Assembly: GCA_030544215.1 (NCBI GenBank)
Contig: JARZZO010000014.1
Span: 17,580,234 to 17,644,233, forward strand
Direction: 5' to 3'
DNA length: 64,000 nucleotides
DNA from: Zantedeschia hybrid cultivar
Lineage: Eukaryota > Streptophyta > Magnoliopsida > Alismatales > Araceae
Position numbers and translations under genes: made by a program. Each line of letters begins with the position of its first letter. Within the stretch, counting starts at the first letter, position 1. Under the pieces are notes generated by a model that made no database searches, had not been told where the DNA came from, and worked only from the letters and a program-made list of their open reading frames with translations. Below, one piece after another: positions 30,808-44,500 of the stretch.

Positions 30808-33800
30808 ATGACGGCAGTGCTCCGCTCCCCGTCCCACCTTCCTTCCTCGCCAAGCTCCTCCTTCTCCTGCGGCTCCGGGGATGGCTCCCTTCAGGCGCAG
30901 GCTCTCCTGAGCCCCGAACCACCGGCTGCCGTGGAGGGTGGGGACGGCGGGGATTTGGACGCGTCGGCGGAGAACAAGGGGCGGCGGAGGGGTGGTGGTG
31001 GTGGGAGGGGGAGGAGGGAAGAGGAGAGGAGGAGGGAGGAAGAGGAGGATGAGCAGCAGCAGCAGCTGTCGCTGCTGGCGCTGCTGGTGACGGCGGTGAG
31101 GAAGTCGCTGGTGGGTTGCAGGACGGAGAGCGACGAGGATCTCCGGTCCATGGAGATTGGGTGGCCGACCAATGTGAGGCACATCGCCCATGTCACCTTC
31201 GATCGGTTCCACGGGTTTCTTGGGTTGCCGGTGGAGTTCGAGCCGGAGGTCCCCAGGCGGGCGCCGAGTGCCAGGTCTCCTCCTACATACTTATTCTCTT
31301 CACGCTTGCTTGGTGAAAAATGGTTTTTTAATTGTTCGCTTGTTTAGGATTTTCTTTCTGACATCAAGAGCTCATAGGTTTTGCTAGCTTTGGTCTCTCC
31401 ATTCTTTAAAGATTCTTTCTTCATTTTGTGTGGAGTCGCTGATTGTTTGATTCATGATGCCTGTGGGGCGGTTTTCATTTCCCAGATTGAAGGCAGGCGT
31501 GTTGATTCTTAGTTTTTCGTTAAGAGTTCAGAGAAATTGGTTTCCAGTTTATGTAGTTGGATCCCATGAGATACGGAATTTGAACTGCTAGGGTTTCTTA
31601 TTTGTGTAAATAGGATCAAGAATTACAAGATTTAGGACGCTGGTCTAGAGATGATTGAGATTTCCTCGTTTTAGACATTCTGAAACTCGGATGTGTTGCC
31701 TAGTGAAAATTGTGACCATCTTTTTGAAGTGGAGAGGTGAAGTGGAACAAAAAATGCAATATGTTGATCTAAAATTGCTATACGAAATTGAACGTACAAG
31801 GATTTGAATTTAGTGAATTATCGTTGCTCTGTGGGTATCCCTGTTGGAAGAGTATGAAATAATATCCCTCGAACGTAATTGTGGTAGGTCTTTGTGAACA
31901 TCAAGGCTTGAACACGGCAACTTCAGGCAGGTTATAGTTTGTTGTTTGACTTGCTTGGAATAAATGGGAGACAATCCTATCGTTTGCCCTCTTTTTTTTT
32001 TCCCTTTTTCTTGGGCGGTGAGTGGTGGGAGGAGTTACAGATCTTTCCAAATTTATTGGAAAAAAAATCCTACAGGATTGATTTATTTTCCTGATACACA
32101 GGAAATCAATTGAGTCTTATAAAGTATCATTTAACCTTCCACTTTAACTGAAGGTATTTTATTGCTTTTGGTTTGGAATAGAAAGTAATTAGCCTGAATG
32201 TTTCAAGCTGGAGACTCTTTATAAACCACCATACAAAGCCAAGTTATAATCTCTTGATGTGATGAAGGCCAACTTTGTGGATCTCTGCTTTTGTGTTGGG
32301 TGGGGGATGGGGTGATCCACATTCAATGTTGTCTTGGCTAACACCTATTCCATCATTATAAATGATCAGATTTCTTCTCTGCATATTTGGGAACGACAAA
32401 TTTCTTGGTCGGAATCCATTACAGCAGATGCGCCGGTCATAAGCACTTAGTGAAAGGAGATTAGATGATTCAAACAGATGAATTTCTTGCAACATTGTGC
32501 TGCTTCTTTAAAATTAGGTTGGTTCAAGATAGTTTTGTACTAATGTAGCTTAAACTTTGTTGGTATAAATTTTGAACAAATAACAATTTCATAGCATTGT
32601 CAACATCCTTTTGGGCGGGAAATTTTATGGATGTGTTTGTTAATTGAACTTGTCATCTATCAACATTCGAGTGTCAGCTTAGTCAATCTACTTTGCAATA
32701 ATCGCCAGAAGCATATCTGCATTTATAAACACTTTTTGGTTCACTTTGTCTATCTTATTCTGAGGTGCAAGTTTAAATATTTCTGCTCAAATCTATATAT
32801 GGTTTCAAGTATCACCATAGACCCTCTAGTTATAGTCGGTAACTGATCCGGCATTCTGGCTTATCCTCGTACCAGTTCTATCGTGTGAACAGATTATACA
32901 ATTTTCTGGTAAATGAATGTCTAGTCTCTAGATTTCATCAGAAATGATTGTTCAGAGAATGTTAAACACAAAAGATAACAAAATGGAAAACTTATTTGTT
33001 TGCACAATGATCTGCCCTGTTCTGATTGATTTGAAACGTGGTCTGCAACGCAGTACAAGTGTATTTGGAGTTTCCACCGAGTCCATGCAATGTTCATATG
33101 ACTGTAGAGGGAATAGCATACCCACAATACTCATACTGATGCAAAGACGCTTGTATGAACAAGGTGGCCTTCAGGTGCATTTATTTGCTTTAAATGTGTA
33201 CATACATTTTGCTGCGTTCCTGCTTTTAGTTCAAACATGTGTTTATTTTTTAAGTGAGACAACATGCAGGCAGAAGGCATATTCAGAATTAATGCGGAAA
33301 ACAGTCAGGAGGAGCATGTTCGAGACCAATTGAACAGTGGAATTGTGCCAGATGGTATTGATGTACACTGTTTGGCAGGTTTAATTAAGGTACCTGCTTA
33401 TATATCTGCTGGACCGCATGCATGCTTCGCATAGAGATGCAGATTTATTTAGCATATGCATTGCAGAATTTAATCTTGAAATATCTGTTCATTGTCAGCT
33501 GGCTGTATTCCTTCCTCACCATTTCCTACCCCCACTCCCCAACCCCACCAAAAAAAAAAAAAAAGGTGGGCGAAAAAGGAAATGAAAAAAGAAAGATAAA
33601 AGCACAGCCACACATTAGAAAAACCATTGTCCACTATTGGTGGCCTATAAATCTACTTGAATGTATAATGTTGTGTTTGGGTGTACCGTTGCAGATCAAT
33701 CATAGAGCTGCCTAGAGTATATTGTGGATATCTTGATTTGCCCTTGTATCCTCAAGGTTCTTATTTATTACTCAATGTCCTGATTTAAAGAGCTCTCGTT

Positions 33801-35643
33801 TTTTATAGGACTTTTTGGAGGGCCATAATGAATTCACATCCGTGCAGTGTACACTTCATGCTATAGTAGTTACATGCTTATTGTTTGAGTGATGTCAATG
33901 CTGAATCTCTTCCAATGGCTAGTTGTTTTTTCTTCTATAATGGAGGGAGGGTGTCTGTGTTTATGTCCTAACCCTTGAAGTTTCTTATTAGTGGATATTT
34001 TAATTTATAGAACCCCTTGGAAAGTTATGATGATTCATTTCCATGCAGCATACACTTCATACTACAATGGTTATGTAGTGGTTGTCATGAGTGAGATGAT
34101 GGCCTTTCTTATGATGTATCAAAATGCATAATATTTAAATGGGTTGTGTATGTTAAGTCAGCATCATTCTAATTAAAAGACCTATTTTCAGAGTGCAAGT
34201 ACGCTACTGTCTGGTGCATGTTTAACTTTCTGAAAAGATTTAACATTCTCGATTTTGATGTTAGGCTGCATTTTTTTCTAAACCTATCAATTGAGTAATC
34301 TTTGCCCTTTGGAAGTGCATCCAAATTATGTCAATGATGAATCCCTTTGTTTTGTTTTTGGTTTTTTTGTCGTCTTCTTTTATAATGGAGGGTACTAACA
34401 TGAGATGTAAATGCTGCTTTCTGTGACAATGTTTTGGAGGAATTTGAACATGTACTGATCGTTTCTTTTTTTAATGCTTTCTTCTTAACATGTGACAATG
34501 AAACTGAACCACCCCCCCCCCCCCCCAAAAAAAAAAAAAGTCTTTTATTTTGAACCTTGTCTTTCTGTGTGGTAACCAAGCTTCCTACTTCTTGCTTCTG
34601 TAGGCTTGGTTTAGAGAACTACCAACTGGGGTCCTGGACTCTCTGACACCTGAGCAAGTCATGCAATGCCAAACAGAAGAAGAATGTATTCAGCTTGTGA
34701 AGCTTTTACCTCCAACAGAGGCTGGACTACTGGACTGGGCCGTAAACCTCATGGCTGATGTAGTTCAGGAGGAACTGCACAACAAAATGAATGCACGTAA
34801 TGTTGCAATGGTATTTGCTCCGAACATGACTCAGGTAAAAATTTAGTATAAGAATGCTGGATGCTCATGTACAGTGCATCTGTTTATTTCCTTATTGGCA
34901 TTTGATTTTTTTATTCAGATTATCTGCTGGAAAAGTACGGCAGGGAAATATTAGTTGCATTTACTTCTAAAAATGTTCATGCTTTTTATGGTAAGAGAAT
35001 GCTGAAAAATGCAAAGTCATTGATCTCTGAACAATTGCAGATGGCTGATCCTTTGACAGCGCTGATGTATGCTGTGCAAGTGATGAACTTCCTGAAAACA
35101 CTGATCTTAAAGACCCTGAAAGAGAGGCAGGAATCCAATTCGGAGGCAGCATCGGCTTCTCATGTGGATCCTTCAGATGAGAATGGGCATAATAACCCTT
35201 GTCTCAGAGCTGGGCCTCACGAGGAAGAGAAACCAGAACAAGTTTTTCTCCTAGATGAGCCAGTCTTGGATGATCCCTGTCACCTTCCAGAAGATGATTC
35301 CACAGCTGTTGACACTGTTGACAGTTCCCAAAGTTCACAGGAAAAAGCTACAGTTGAACAGACCAGTCATTCAGCTAATGAGCAACCTTGTGAAGTTCCC
35401 ATGGCTACTTACAGTTCAACAAGTAATTCCGAGACTGCTCCCAGTGGCTGTAGTGCAGCACTCCATGTGAATTCTCAGACGACCAGGAGGGGTAAAACAA
35501 ACTATTTAAACTGCGATAAAGGCACAAAGAAAATTGATGTACCATCTTTTGTTCGGATATCCTTGCCTGCTGAGAAGTCAAAGGACATTAGCATCCTGAG
35601 CCGAATAAATTCTAAAGTCGAACGAATTGAAGCATGGCGGTGA
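30808..35643 (+). CDS. ROPGAP: ROP GTPase-activating protein (CRIB-RhoGAP)
   Basis: It speeds GTP hydrolysis on plant ROP (Rho-of-plants) GTPases, controlling polar growth, cytoskeleton and hypoxia signalling near the plasma membrane. Five exons: 30808-31274, 33054-33174, 33270-33389, 34604-34834, 35041-35643. They join in frame to 513 residues, the usual size. Residues 1-100 are low-complexity (Ser/Pro, Gly/Arg, acidic, Gln runs). The CRIB motif starts at residue 117 (IGWPTNVRHIAHVTFDRFHGF) and binds active ROP. The GAP domain follows; the arginine finger is R202 in EGIFRINAENSQEE, with NARNVAMVFAPNMTQ near its end. The C-terminal ~170 residues are acidic and Ser-rich, ending in a basic ISILSRINSKVERIEAWR tail. 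ATG 30808 is the first in-frame ATG in the open frame. Intron 1 is 1.8 kb. Which paralogue it is cannot be told. Confidence 0.95.
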
Positions 35644-36641
35644 CCAGATGCTCCTGAGAGCCATGTCTTTTCTACGCCTTGTAATTGTCTGATGTCTGCC
35701 TCTGTATAATTTTCAAGTCGAGGAATTTGTGCATTGCTATCTGTATCTTCTACCAGCTGGAGTGCTTTGGAGCTTGTGATTTTTCATGTTTGAGACTTTC
35801 TTATTGCCCCACGCTAGCAGTATGGGATTTCTGCAAGCACTGTGTTGATTGAAAATATAGGCCTTTGGTACTGCCATGAACATTCATGTTTGATTCCTTG
35901 GTTTTTGGTAAACCATTCAAGTTATATGCAATTCTCATCGTCATCGCGAAAGTGTGTAGTTCTTCCGCGGCAGGATCCAAGTAAAATGGCTCAGGAGTGT
36001 CTGAGAGCTTTTGTTTGATGTGTGAAAAGAAATTGGATAACTTACCACAACGTAAGCGAAGGTACGGGAAACATTTGGAGAGGGGCTTGTCCAAAGTTAG
36101 AGGGATCGTTGTGTGATGTAAATTGAGCCGCGTTGTCTGAATCATGGTGTGCTGTATCGTATTGGATTGTGTCGACTTTTACGAGTTGACTCGCATTTGG
36201 ACGAGTTCGATCTATTGGCACAGAGTAAGTCGGACTGGATCGTGTCATCTCCTACACTCATAATGACTTGTTTTAGATGGGGTTTTACTCATTTGCTAAG
36301 TATAGTTACACTTATAAATTAATTAATAAAATATATTTATCTAAAATATGGTTGAAACTTGTTACCTTTGATAAATTCATTGGCCTGACTAGTGCAAATC
36401 AGACCGTGTAGGGTAGGTATCGTAATGTATTCAACAAGATACGATCCGATCCTGATCCACAAGTCGGGAAACCTTAGACTGAATCTACATTAATCATGTA
36501 AGCGGCATATCTGAGTGGCATTCAATGTTCTTGTTCACTTGATGTCCATTTACACATTCGCATATAAGCAGCATTAGAAGTTCATCCCTATTTTTGATCC
36601 CAAGTCTCAACATTTTCCACATATCTGATCCTTATGGTCAC
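35644..36641. other. ROPGAP 3' flank and intergenic DNA
   Basis: The first 150-200 bp are the likely 3' UTR; no canonical AATAAA was found close by. 36.1-36.5 kb has repeated 'gtcggactggatcg' and 'gatacgatccgatcc' type phrases that look like decayed element arms. No gene. Confidence 0.4.
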
Positions 36642-37250
36642 TTAGGGTCTGTTTAGGGTACATGTAAAATAGATTCAAGTAAAAAATATTTTTTACGAAA
36701 ATCAATTTACAAAGAAAATAAAAACAAAATCAATCGTTTGGTACTTCCGAAAATGTTTTCTTTAAAAGCATTTCATTTGTTTGTTTTCATGTAAAACATT
36801 TTTGTAAACATTATTTAAATTTTGATTCTAATTACGAATATATTCAAATCAAAAAAGTTTTCTAAAGAAACTAATTTCCAGGGAAAATGAAAATAACATA
36901 TGTCATTTGTTACTTTTGAAAATAATTTCTAAGAAAAAGAAAAACATAATTATATTTTTATCATTATTTAAAATCATTTTCTACTAAGCATATAGGGCCA
37001 GCCCAACATCTTGGAGAGGACAGCAGAAATAGAGAAAGTCAAAAATGCTACCTGCCATTGAAGGATTGAAGCCCAGAAAATGGCATCCGTCTACTTTTGA
37101 TAGATGCCGAAATCAAGATCTAGGGTTGCCATTGGGTGAAATTTTCTGTTGACTTTTAATTTTCAGTGTAACCAAATAACTAATCCTGAGATACTTTTCC
37201 TGGAAGCTTAATTCCTTAAGTTATTTTACCGGGTACCAAACAGACCCTTA
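36642..37250. mobile_element. Tourist-like PIF/Harbinger MITE with TTA TSD
   Basis: The element 36645-37247 (603 bp) begins GGGTCTGTTTAGGGTAC and ends GTACCAAACAGACCC; the outer 10 bases are perfect inverted repeats and the similarity continues inward. TTA flanks both ends (36642-36644 and 37248-37250), the Harbinger target. The interior is A/T-rich and non-coding. Confidence 0.88.
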
Positions 37251-37433
37251 ACTTGTTGAATGATTTGCCGGTAGCCGAAAGATGATGCCAGCTTAGCGAT
37301 GCACGCTAGACACTGTACTGCAGGTTTCTTATTAGGGCTACATTTTTGGGAACACAAAAAAAAAATTTTAAAAAGGTAATTTAAGCATAAAACATAGATA
37401 AACGCTTAAAACTTTGAATAATAATTTGAGATA

Positions 37434-37765
37434 AGTTTTTGCATATATACCCCCCGTTCTCACATTTTGTCATCAATACCCTTGACTTCTTCATATAGTT
37501 GCATATATACCTCTCCATCCAATGATTTTGCATAGATTACCCCTAAATTCACTAAAATTGTACATATATACTCTTCAATTCACTAAACTTTTGCATATGT
37601 ACCCTTGATACCTCCGATGTTATCATAATTTATAGAATCTTTTGACATATTTCATTGAAATTCACCTTAATTTGACGGAAAGGTATAAATGCAACATTTT
37701 GAAGTTTTTAGGGGTATTGATGACAATATATGAGATTTGGGAATATATAGGCAAATACAGTGTTT
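37434..37765. mobile_element. Fold-back MITE of the TTTTTGCATATA family, right end trimmed
   Basis: The left arm 'tttttgcatatatacc...gtcatcaatacc' and the right arm 'ggggtattgatgacaatatatgag...tataggcaaata' pair over about 50 bases. The arms resemble those of the complete element at 61369-61743. The outermost GGGTTTTTTGC seems lost on the right. Confidence 0.6.
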
Positions 37766-38643
37766 TAATCCTTAGAATTTATTGTATTCTATTATATCAC
37801 TATATTCTTTATATAGACTCTCATATTTAGTGGTATTATTTTGGTTATCTCTCTCAAGTTCTAGTACCACCAAAATCGAAGGAATATTCTATTAAAGATG
37901 TACTCAAGTCATCAACTAAAATATTTTAAAAAGGTACATAGAGATACAGAAGACCATGCATGTAGTAATTTTTATTATGTGGAGGGGATTAAACAAAGTC
38001 AAATAAATCTTCTAAAATCTTTTTTCTTCTCTTGACTCATCCAAGGTTAAAATAAATAAACAATAGATAATAATAGGGCTACACACAGAATAAGGTTCAT
38101 TGTGAGGATATTATGAAAACAAAAAAGAACATAGGAGTAGTATACAGAAGAAAACAATCGGTATGAAAACAATTACTCTTGACGGGTTTTTTTAACTTAA
38201 ATGAAACTTTAATTTTAATCACTGTACTTTTATGTTTTTTTATAATTTATTAATCTCTATACAGATGATGTGGCACGTCAGAAAACATCTCCCTCTCTCG
38301 TTTTAGATTCTTCCCCAATCTAATTAAAACATGGAAAAAATTACTAATTATCTCAATATCATTTTTCACTTCATATTCCTAAACGACCTCCAAAAGTAAA
38401 TGAGAAAAACAAAATTGGTAAACTGTTTTTTCGTATCAAGATCTGAGGGGTCTTCACTTTTCCTCCATATTTCTCTCTTTTGAGCTCTTTTCCTCTATCT
38501 TCATTATGGTGAAATCTTAACCAAAAGAACTTAAGAAGCTTCCTTAGGTTAGTACTGACGGGTCCAAAAGTTCATTCACTTCCTTTGAGAATGCAACAAG
38601 ATCACAGATCACCGACATCATCTCCCTCTCACTATTTTAAGAT
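37766..38643. other. Intergenic AT-rich region, no gene
   Basis: Only short A/T-rich frames are present. No recognisable repeat unit or RNA gene. Confidence 0.4.
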
Positions 38644-38762
38644 TTATAGGTGTTTGGTTGTATTTTAATATTTTATATAATTTTGTTATAAAAATATATT
38701 AAAATAAAAAGTAAAATGATTTTTAAATTATAAATTGTACACAATTATCATGTTTGGTAAGC

Positions 38763-39440
38763 TCATGGTGATCCGCCGGTGGAGGGATTGGAGCAGGTGT
38801 GGGAGGCACTGCGGCAGGGGAGGCCGGGGTGGTCCATGGAAGTGTCGATACTGCAGAGGGGGTCGGTGCAGGGGACAGGGCGGTAGGAGGAAGAGCGGGC
38901 GGGATCGTAGGGGGGGCCGCGTTGGGCGAAGCAGTCGTAGCAGGGGAGGCACTGCAGCCAGTTGAGGTCGCTGCTGGTGTCGAGGACGAGGGAGAAGCGG
39001 CGGGGCGGAGTGCCCACGAAGACGTCAGCCAGGTACTGGCCGTACCCTAGGGTGGTTCCCAACCTGAGCGTCGTCACCAAATGCCTCGCGAGCGCAGTTT
39101 GCCTGCGGAGGTATTGTGGAGGCGGGGCGAAGCAATGGTGGGGTTTCCGGTGCTTACCCATGGTGATCCGCCGGTGGAGGGATTGGATGCGGTGCAAGTC
39201 GCGGCGGGCGTACTCGGCCAGGGGCGCCTCCTGCCGGGGACTTGTCAGCGCGGGGCTTCCACGGGCGCCCCCCAGGTCTTCTTCTTCCCCCTCCTGGTGG
39301 GCATCATCAAAGACGTTAGCTCGGGGGAATGGCCGGGTTAGCCGGGCTCCTCCGACGCAGTATGGACTGCGGCGTGAACGGGGAGCTCGATGCCGGGTAA
39401 GGGTCGGCCAGTGGAGGTACAATTGAGAAGAGACGCAGCA
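38763..39440 (-). pseudogene. Captured nepenthesin-type aspartic protease fragment
   Basis: Read on the minus strand, the frame contains GYGQYLADVFVGTPPRRFSL, then LVLDTSSDLNWLQCLPCYDC and QRGPPYDPARSSSY, the first catalytic lobe of plant A1-family (nepenthesin-type) aspartic proteases, which are secreted or vacuolar. The family active site is DTGS; here it reads DTSS (codons at 38970-38981), so catalysis would be lost. Only the pro-region and part of the first lobe are present; the second Asp lobe is absent. At its 3' end the fragment runs into a copy of its own upstream sequence (29-bp repeat at 38764-38792 and 39159-39187). It is not a functional gene. Confidence 0.85.
38764..39187. repeat. 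29-bp direct repeat at two points of the captured fragment
   Basis: The same 29 bases, starting catggtgatccgccggtgg, occur at 38764-38792 and 39159-39187. In the protease frame the upstream copy encodes an SLHRRITM-type stretch and the other copy is read in a different frame (SNPSTGGSP). This fits a template switch or rejoining event during capture. Confidence 0.85.
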
Positions 39441-39717
39441 GAGGTGGAAGAAGAGAGAGGGAGAGGAGGACAAGTGCGAAGTTGGGCGGGTAGGGCGGGG
39501 CGGGGCGGGGCAGAGAGGGGGAAGGTGGTTGTGCGTGACAAAAAATAAAATAGGGTTACCTTTCTTTTTAATTTTGTCATCGTATTTTATGAGTGAAGAG
39601 TGTTATTAAAATATATTTTAATAATATTATCAAATACCTCTTTTAATATATTTTCAGTATAAAAATATATATTTGTAAAAAAAAGTTGCATTATAATGCA
39701 ACCAAACACCCCCATTA

Positions 39718-41528
39718 GGTTAAGTAAATTCATATCCCCACCCCATGTCTTTGAACGAGTGTTACGGCCGAACGGTCAGCCTCACATTAATAGGGTAGTA
39801 CACATAATGTGTGGCAGTTGGCCAACAGGGAAAACAAGATAAGAGATGTCAGCAAAAGGCTTTACAATTTTACATTGACTAGCTGTTGGACGGTCATACA
39901 CTTACAGTTACAGAAGAAGAAATGTGGAATAATCATATTGTAATCAAGAGAGACCCTTTTGAGAACTAAAACGTACTAAAGTTTCTAAATCCATCCTCTA
40001 TGTTTTCTGTAACGAAAAGAGATACTCTGGACTTCTTTCTCTAGATCATTCTGTCCCCATTGACCGGAAAATTTGTCATGAAAAGATAGAGAAGCACCAA
40101 GTACGACTCATCCCCATGTGTCTAAGGACTTGGAAAAGAGATTGAGAAGAACCCCTTCCTTCCAAAACTTATCAACTTATTCCCGATTGGAAAAGACAAT
40201 TTCTTTATACGCTCACCTTTTTAATAATTTATAACCAGTGCCACCTTCATTTAATGTACAGCAAGCTGACCAACTTTCCTTCCTTCATTAGATGGTATCT
40301 TCAGTTCTGCACAATGAATAAGATGCAAGTGCTATTGTACAGACGCACAGGTTCTTGGTTTTATTGTTGCTTAGCTGCTTTTATTGTTGAGCTCGATGCA
40401 TGCCGAGTGAGAAGTGAACCACCGAAGTCTGCCCCTGATGTTGTGGACACATGACATTCACATGTGCAACGATCTGAATTTTGGTGTAAACATATGTATT
40501 CTGGGGAAAAAAATGATTTTATGACTAGCTATTGGTTTGGCGACAATTGGTGTCAAAAACAACTACTGCTATCTCAGAGGACCTTACAAGGATACCGACC
40601 CTCGAGCAAATGGCCTCAATGAAGAAATTTAAGAATATGTCCATCACAGTCCAGATTCATTTGAAACATGACCTAGTTACAAGCTCTAGAAAATACAAAT
40701 AGCAATATGTCCAAAACGGAAGAAAGCTGAGGCTTTCTGGACCAGCAAGAGAAGCCACAGGGCTCACATTCCACAGGAAAGGTGACAGACCATGAGATGA
40801 GATTAGGTGATCGGGTCAAGTGATCACCAAAGGCTCCGATCATCCTGAACATGGAAAAATTATACACTCGTCGGTATCATGAATTCCAGCTTATAGAATC
40901 TTTCCCACCCCAATACAACGGCTGTCGTCTGCCTATAGAAAAATGGAACCACTGCTAATGAAAGCCTTTGCCTCTTTCTCCTTTGACTAATCAGACCCGA
41001 GCCAATCAAAGAACTTGATGACCAGCCTCAGCAGAGTCACCTAATTAGATCTCACAAACTATGACAAGTAACCATCAAGTCACTCACAAGTCACAACAGT
41101 AACAGCTTGAGAGCATGTTGTTGCTCGCTTCCAATAAGATTCAGAACTCACGCAAGAGGGTCCAAACCAAAAGCATACCATCTCCTTGGTATCAAAAGAA
41201 AACAATCACATTACAATCAGACAGTATCTCTGATTCGACAACGGGTAATTTTTGCCCCCCTCCCCCAACAAAACCCACCCCAGCTTTAATTGAAAATTTG
41301 TAACCTTGGTCAAGATAAATCATTTTACCAAAAGTGGCATATTCACTGATCATAAAAATCTTTCGTAAAATCCACTATTTATTGCAGGAAAGAAAAATAC
41401 ACACAGAACCAGATAGGTATTTAACTCTTACAGTTGAAGAGACAGTGCCAAACAATATGACAGATAAAGAGATACGACCTTCTTCACCGCAGGGTTAAGC
41501 CAGATGGTAAGAGAGATCACTGTTATGA
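39718..41528. other. Intergenic region and 3' flank of CPA
   Basis: No gene recognised. The last few hundred bases before 41529 are the presumed 3' UTR of the minus-strand CPA gene. No diagnostic repeat was seen. Confidence 0.4.
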
Positions 41529-44500
41529 TCAAAGTTTGGTTCCATCCAACGTTAAAAGCACCCTGTATAGGTCTGGACGTCGATCCCGAAATACACCCCA
41601 GCTGTGCCTCTGAGATTTTATCTTGTCCAGATTGAATTCAGCTGTCAGAACAGCTTCATCTTTATCATTTGCTATAGTTAATATTTCCCCAGTTGGCCCT
41701 GTTTTTAACAGTATGGGTAAATTTTAATGGAAGATTTGTGGGTGTTAATGCAAAATACTCATGCAAACAATACACCGTTATTTTTGCATATTGGGGTGAA
41801 ATAAAATATTTACCTGCTATAAATGAGTTACCATAAAAGGTGATCGTACTATCCCCATGTTCCGTGTTAATCGTCTCTTTTCCAATTCGGTTTGAAGCCA
41901 CAAGGGGAACCTGAGACAAAAATGGACAACAATCCTCAATTAACTGCTTTACTACATGTCCCTTGATTTTCTACTCTACACTATGACACTAAATAACCAT
42001 AGAAACTTACCAAATTTGCCCCAGCATGGCCTTGCATCACTCTCTTCCAATGTTCACGAGAATCGATGTTTCCATCTTGTGGTTCAGATCCTATAGCAGT
42101 GGGATAGAACAATATCTCAGCACCTTGAAGAATCATGGCCCGTGCAGCTTCAGGAAACCACTGATCCCAGCAAATAGCTGCCATACTTGAAAATTGTGTC
42201 AGACACAGGAAGAGGAAGAAAAAGAGTGGATAAATATTGTCAGTAGAAATATCACAAAGCGTGCATGTGGAAAGAAGAAATGCAAAATCATCGATTGGAA
42301 TCTGGAAAAAGAAAGGCCTACAACTACCACCAAGCAATGATGAAAAATGATATTGCACAACCAAATTCTACACAACGAGTCCCAGTTATAACATTCCCCT
42401 GTCAATTGACAGGGAATCCTACAAATCATTTTCCTTTGAGAGGGTCATGGGAAACAAAGCACGAAAATAAGTGGAAGGACATCCCCCAGTATTTAATGAG
42501 AGATTTTTCCCTCAATACGCTCTTCCTGAAAGCGGCAAACTTACCACAAACAGAATGGCTTCAAATTTCCAATACAAAGATTCACATTAGTATTCTGAAG
42601 CAAATCAATAGGTTCACTTCCATAATGCATTTCCTCTCATATAATTTATCAAGTCTAATCTATGGGGGTAAAAAAAGACCATCAAGCTAACACAGAGGCT
42701 TCTAAAGATCAAAAGAAAACATCTTAAGCAGAAAGCAGCCAATGCATTTCAAATTTAGATGATTCATGAACACTCACCAATGCCAATTTTGGCAAACTTC
42801 GTTTCAAAAACCTGCATGTTCAAATCATCAAAGGCAACACTCATTAGTCCAGAGAGTTGACTATGCAAGAATAATCATTAGAAAAGTGAAGCACCATTCA
42901 CACCTTGAAGCCTGTGTCACCTGGATTGAAATAGAACTTTTCTTGGTACCCTGAAAAGAATGTCATAGATATTTATATGGCACAAGTAAAATATTAAAAT
43001 TTGATTCAACAATAAAACACCAAAACAGAATATGCTTGCCTGGACCATCAGGAATGTGTGATTTCCTATACAGTCCAAGATCAGTTCCATCAGCGTCAAT
43101 TACGGCTACTGAATTGTAGTGAGCATTATTTGCTTCTTCAAAAAAGCTAACTGGTATCACTACACTTAACTCCTTTGCAAGGTTCTGCATTCTGTAGTTA
43201 CAATGCAAAAATATTATCAGTTGTACTGTACATACCTGGAGAAGATTAAAACCTGCAATCAGAAGAATATTTCTTACCTAAGAATTGTAGGATGGCCTTT
43301 ATAAGGTTTTGCCCGTTGAAAGAAGTCCTCCCTTTGGGCTTGACAAAAATAGTAGCCTTCAAATAGTTCCTAATGATTAAGCAACAGGCATAATGATCAT
43401 ATAAATTTGGGTGTAGACACACACACATCTGTACATTCAGTTGCAAGTTGCAACAGTATAGCCTATAGAAGAATTCGTTGAATATTTCACACACATTTTA
43501 GAAAAATTGTTAAGACAATTTGATGAAGTAGCGATTTTCATTTTTTATTATCTGGAACTCACTCCCCCTCTCAATTTGGGAAAGTTCAAGTAAACTACAG
43601 ATGCACACAGAAAATGACATTGCCCTGTGTTTTGAGGCATCTGGATATGCATAATCTGTGGTGTCATTAATAAGAAATTTTGCAGTGAACAAAATAGGCA
43701 ACCCTTAAAAATCTCCCAGAGTCGAGGTGGCACTATCCAATGAGCAAAAAGCTTTTCTGAATCCAGCAAGGACATCCATACCATGAGCATTTCAGACTCC
43801 AACCAAAACGACATAATAATTAGAATTCTACACTCTGTCTCTCTCACAAAAAGTAAGTTTACACAGAGGAATTACTAGTCCCAAAATCATTATTTGACCA
43901 ACTTTAAGTGGAATAACACAGGGAACAAGAAGCTAGTAGGCACTATAACGAAGCGTGCTTTTGACATGGCAGGTTTGTATGCTCAATTTTACCTGAATGA
44001 GAATAATGTTTGCACCCTTCTCATAAGCAGCTCTAACCAACCTGCATTAAAGAGAGATTTAGCTACATTAACATCTAGAAAAATCTTGATTTCGAGAAGC
44101 TATTATAAAGTATCCGATAAAGAACATGGAAACAAAATGGAACTAGATAATTCTGAAACAAATGCAGTTGAGTCAGATAAAGAAGATAGACAAAAATAAA
44201 TCCCTGAAATTTGAAGCTTAATTTTGCAACTTCAAAGTTTCTCACGAGTTTTTCACTTTCTAAGAATCCAAAAGTACTCTAAGAAGCTGTAAACAAATAC
44301 TTGGTACATTGCTCCTCACAATCATCTCTGTTTTGGTTAGAGATACTTTATCTCTCTTAAATACATAACACCACTAAGTGAACATGATGGTACCCACGAG
44401 AGGATAATATCTAACTTCTGCAGAACAACATCTGGAACTCTAAATCTCTTCAATGTAATTGTTAATTAATTGACTGAAGATATTCATAGAACATGACTTT

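Larger units (their letters stand above)
38644..39717. mobile_element. Pack-type PIF/Harbinger element carrying an aspartic protease fragment
   Basis: The element 38647-39714 (1,068 bp) begins TAGGTGTTTGGTTGTATT and ends AATGCAACCAAACACCCCCA, with inverted repeats GGTGTTTGGTTG. TTA flanks both ends (38644-38646 and 39715-39717). The outer 110-170 bases are A/T-rich; the core 38758-39540 is very GC-rich and holds a minus-strand protease fragment. A non-autonomous element with captured gene sequence is called a Pack-type transposon. Confidence 0.82.

Noticed and set aside
30625..31212. Long minus-strand frames across ROPGAP exon 1
   Set aside because: They are antisense shadows of a GC-rich, Ser/Gly/Arg low-complexity exon. 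The plus strand carries the CRIB motif and joins in frame to four more exons.
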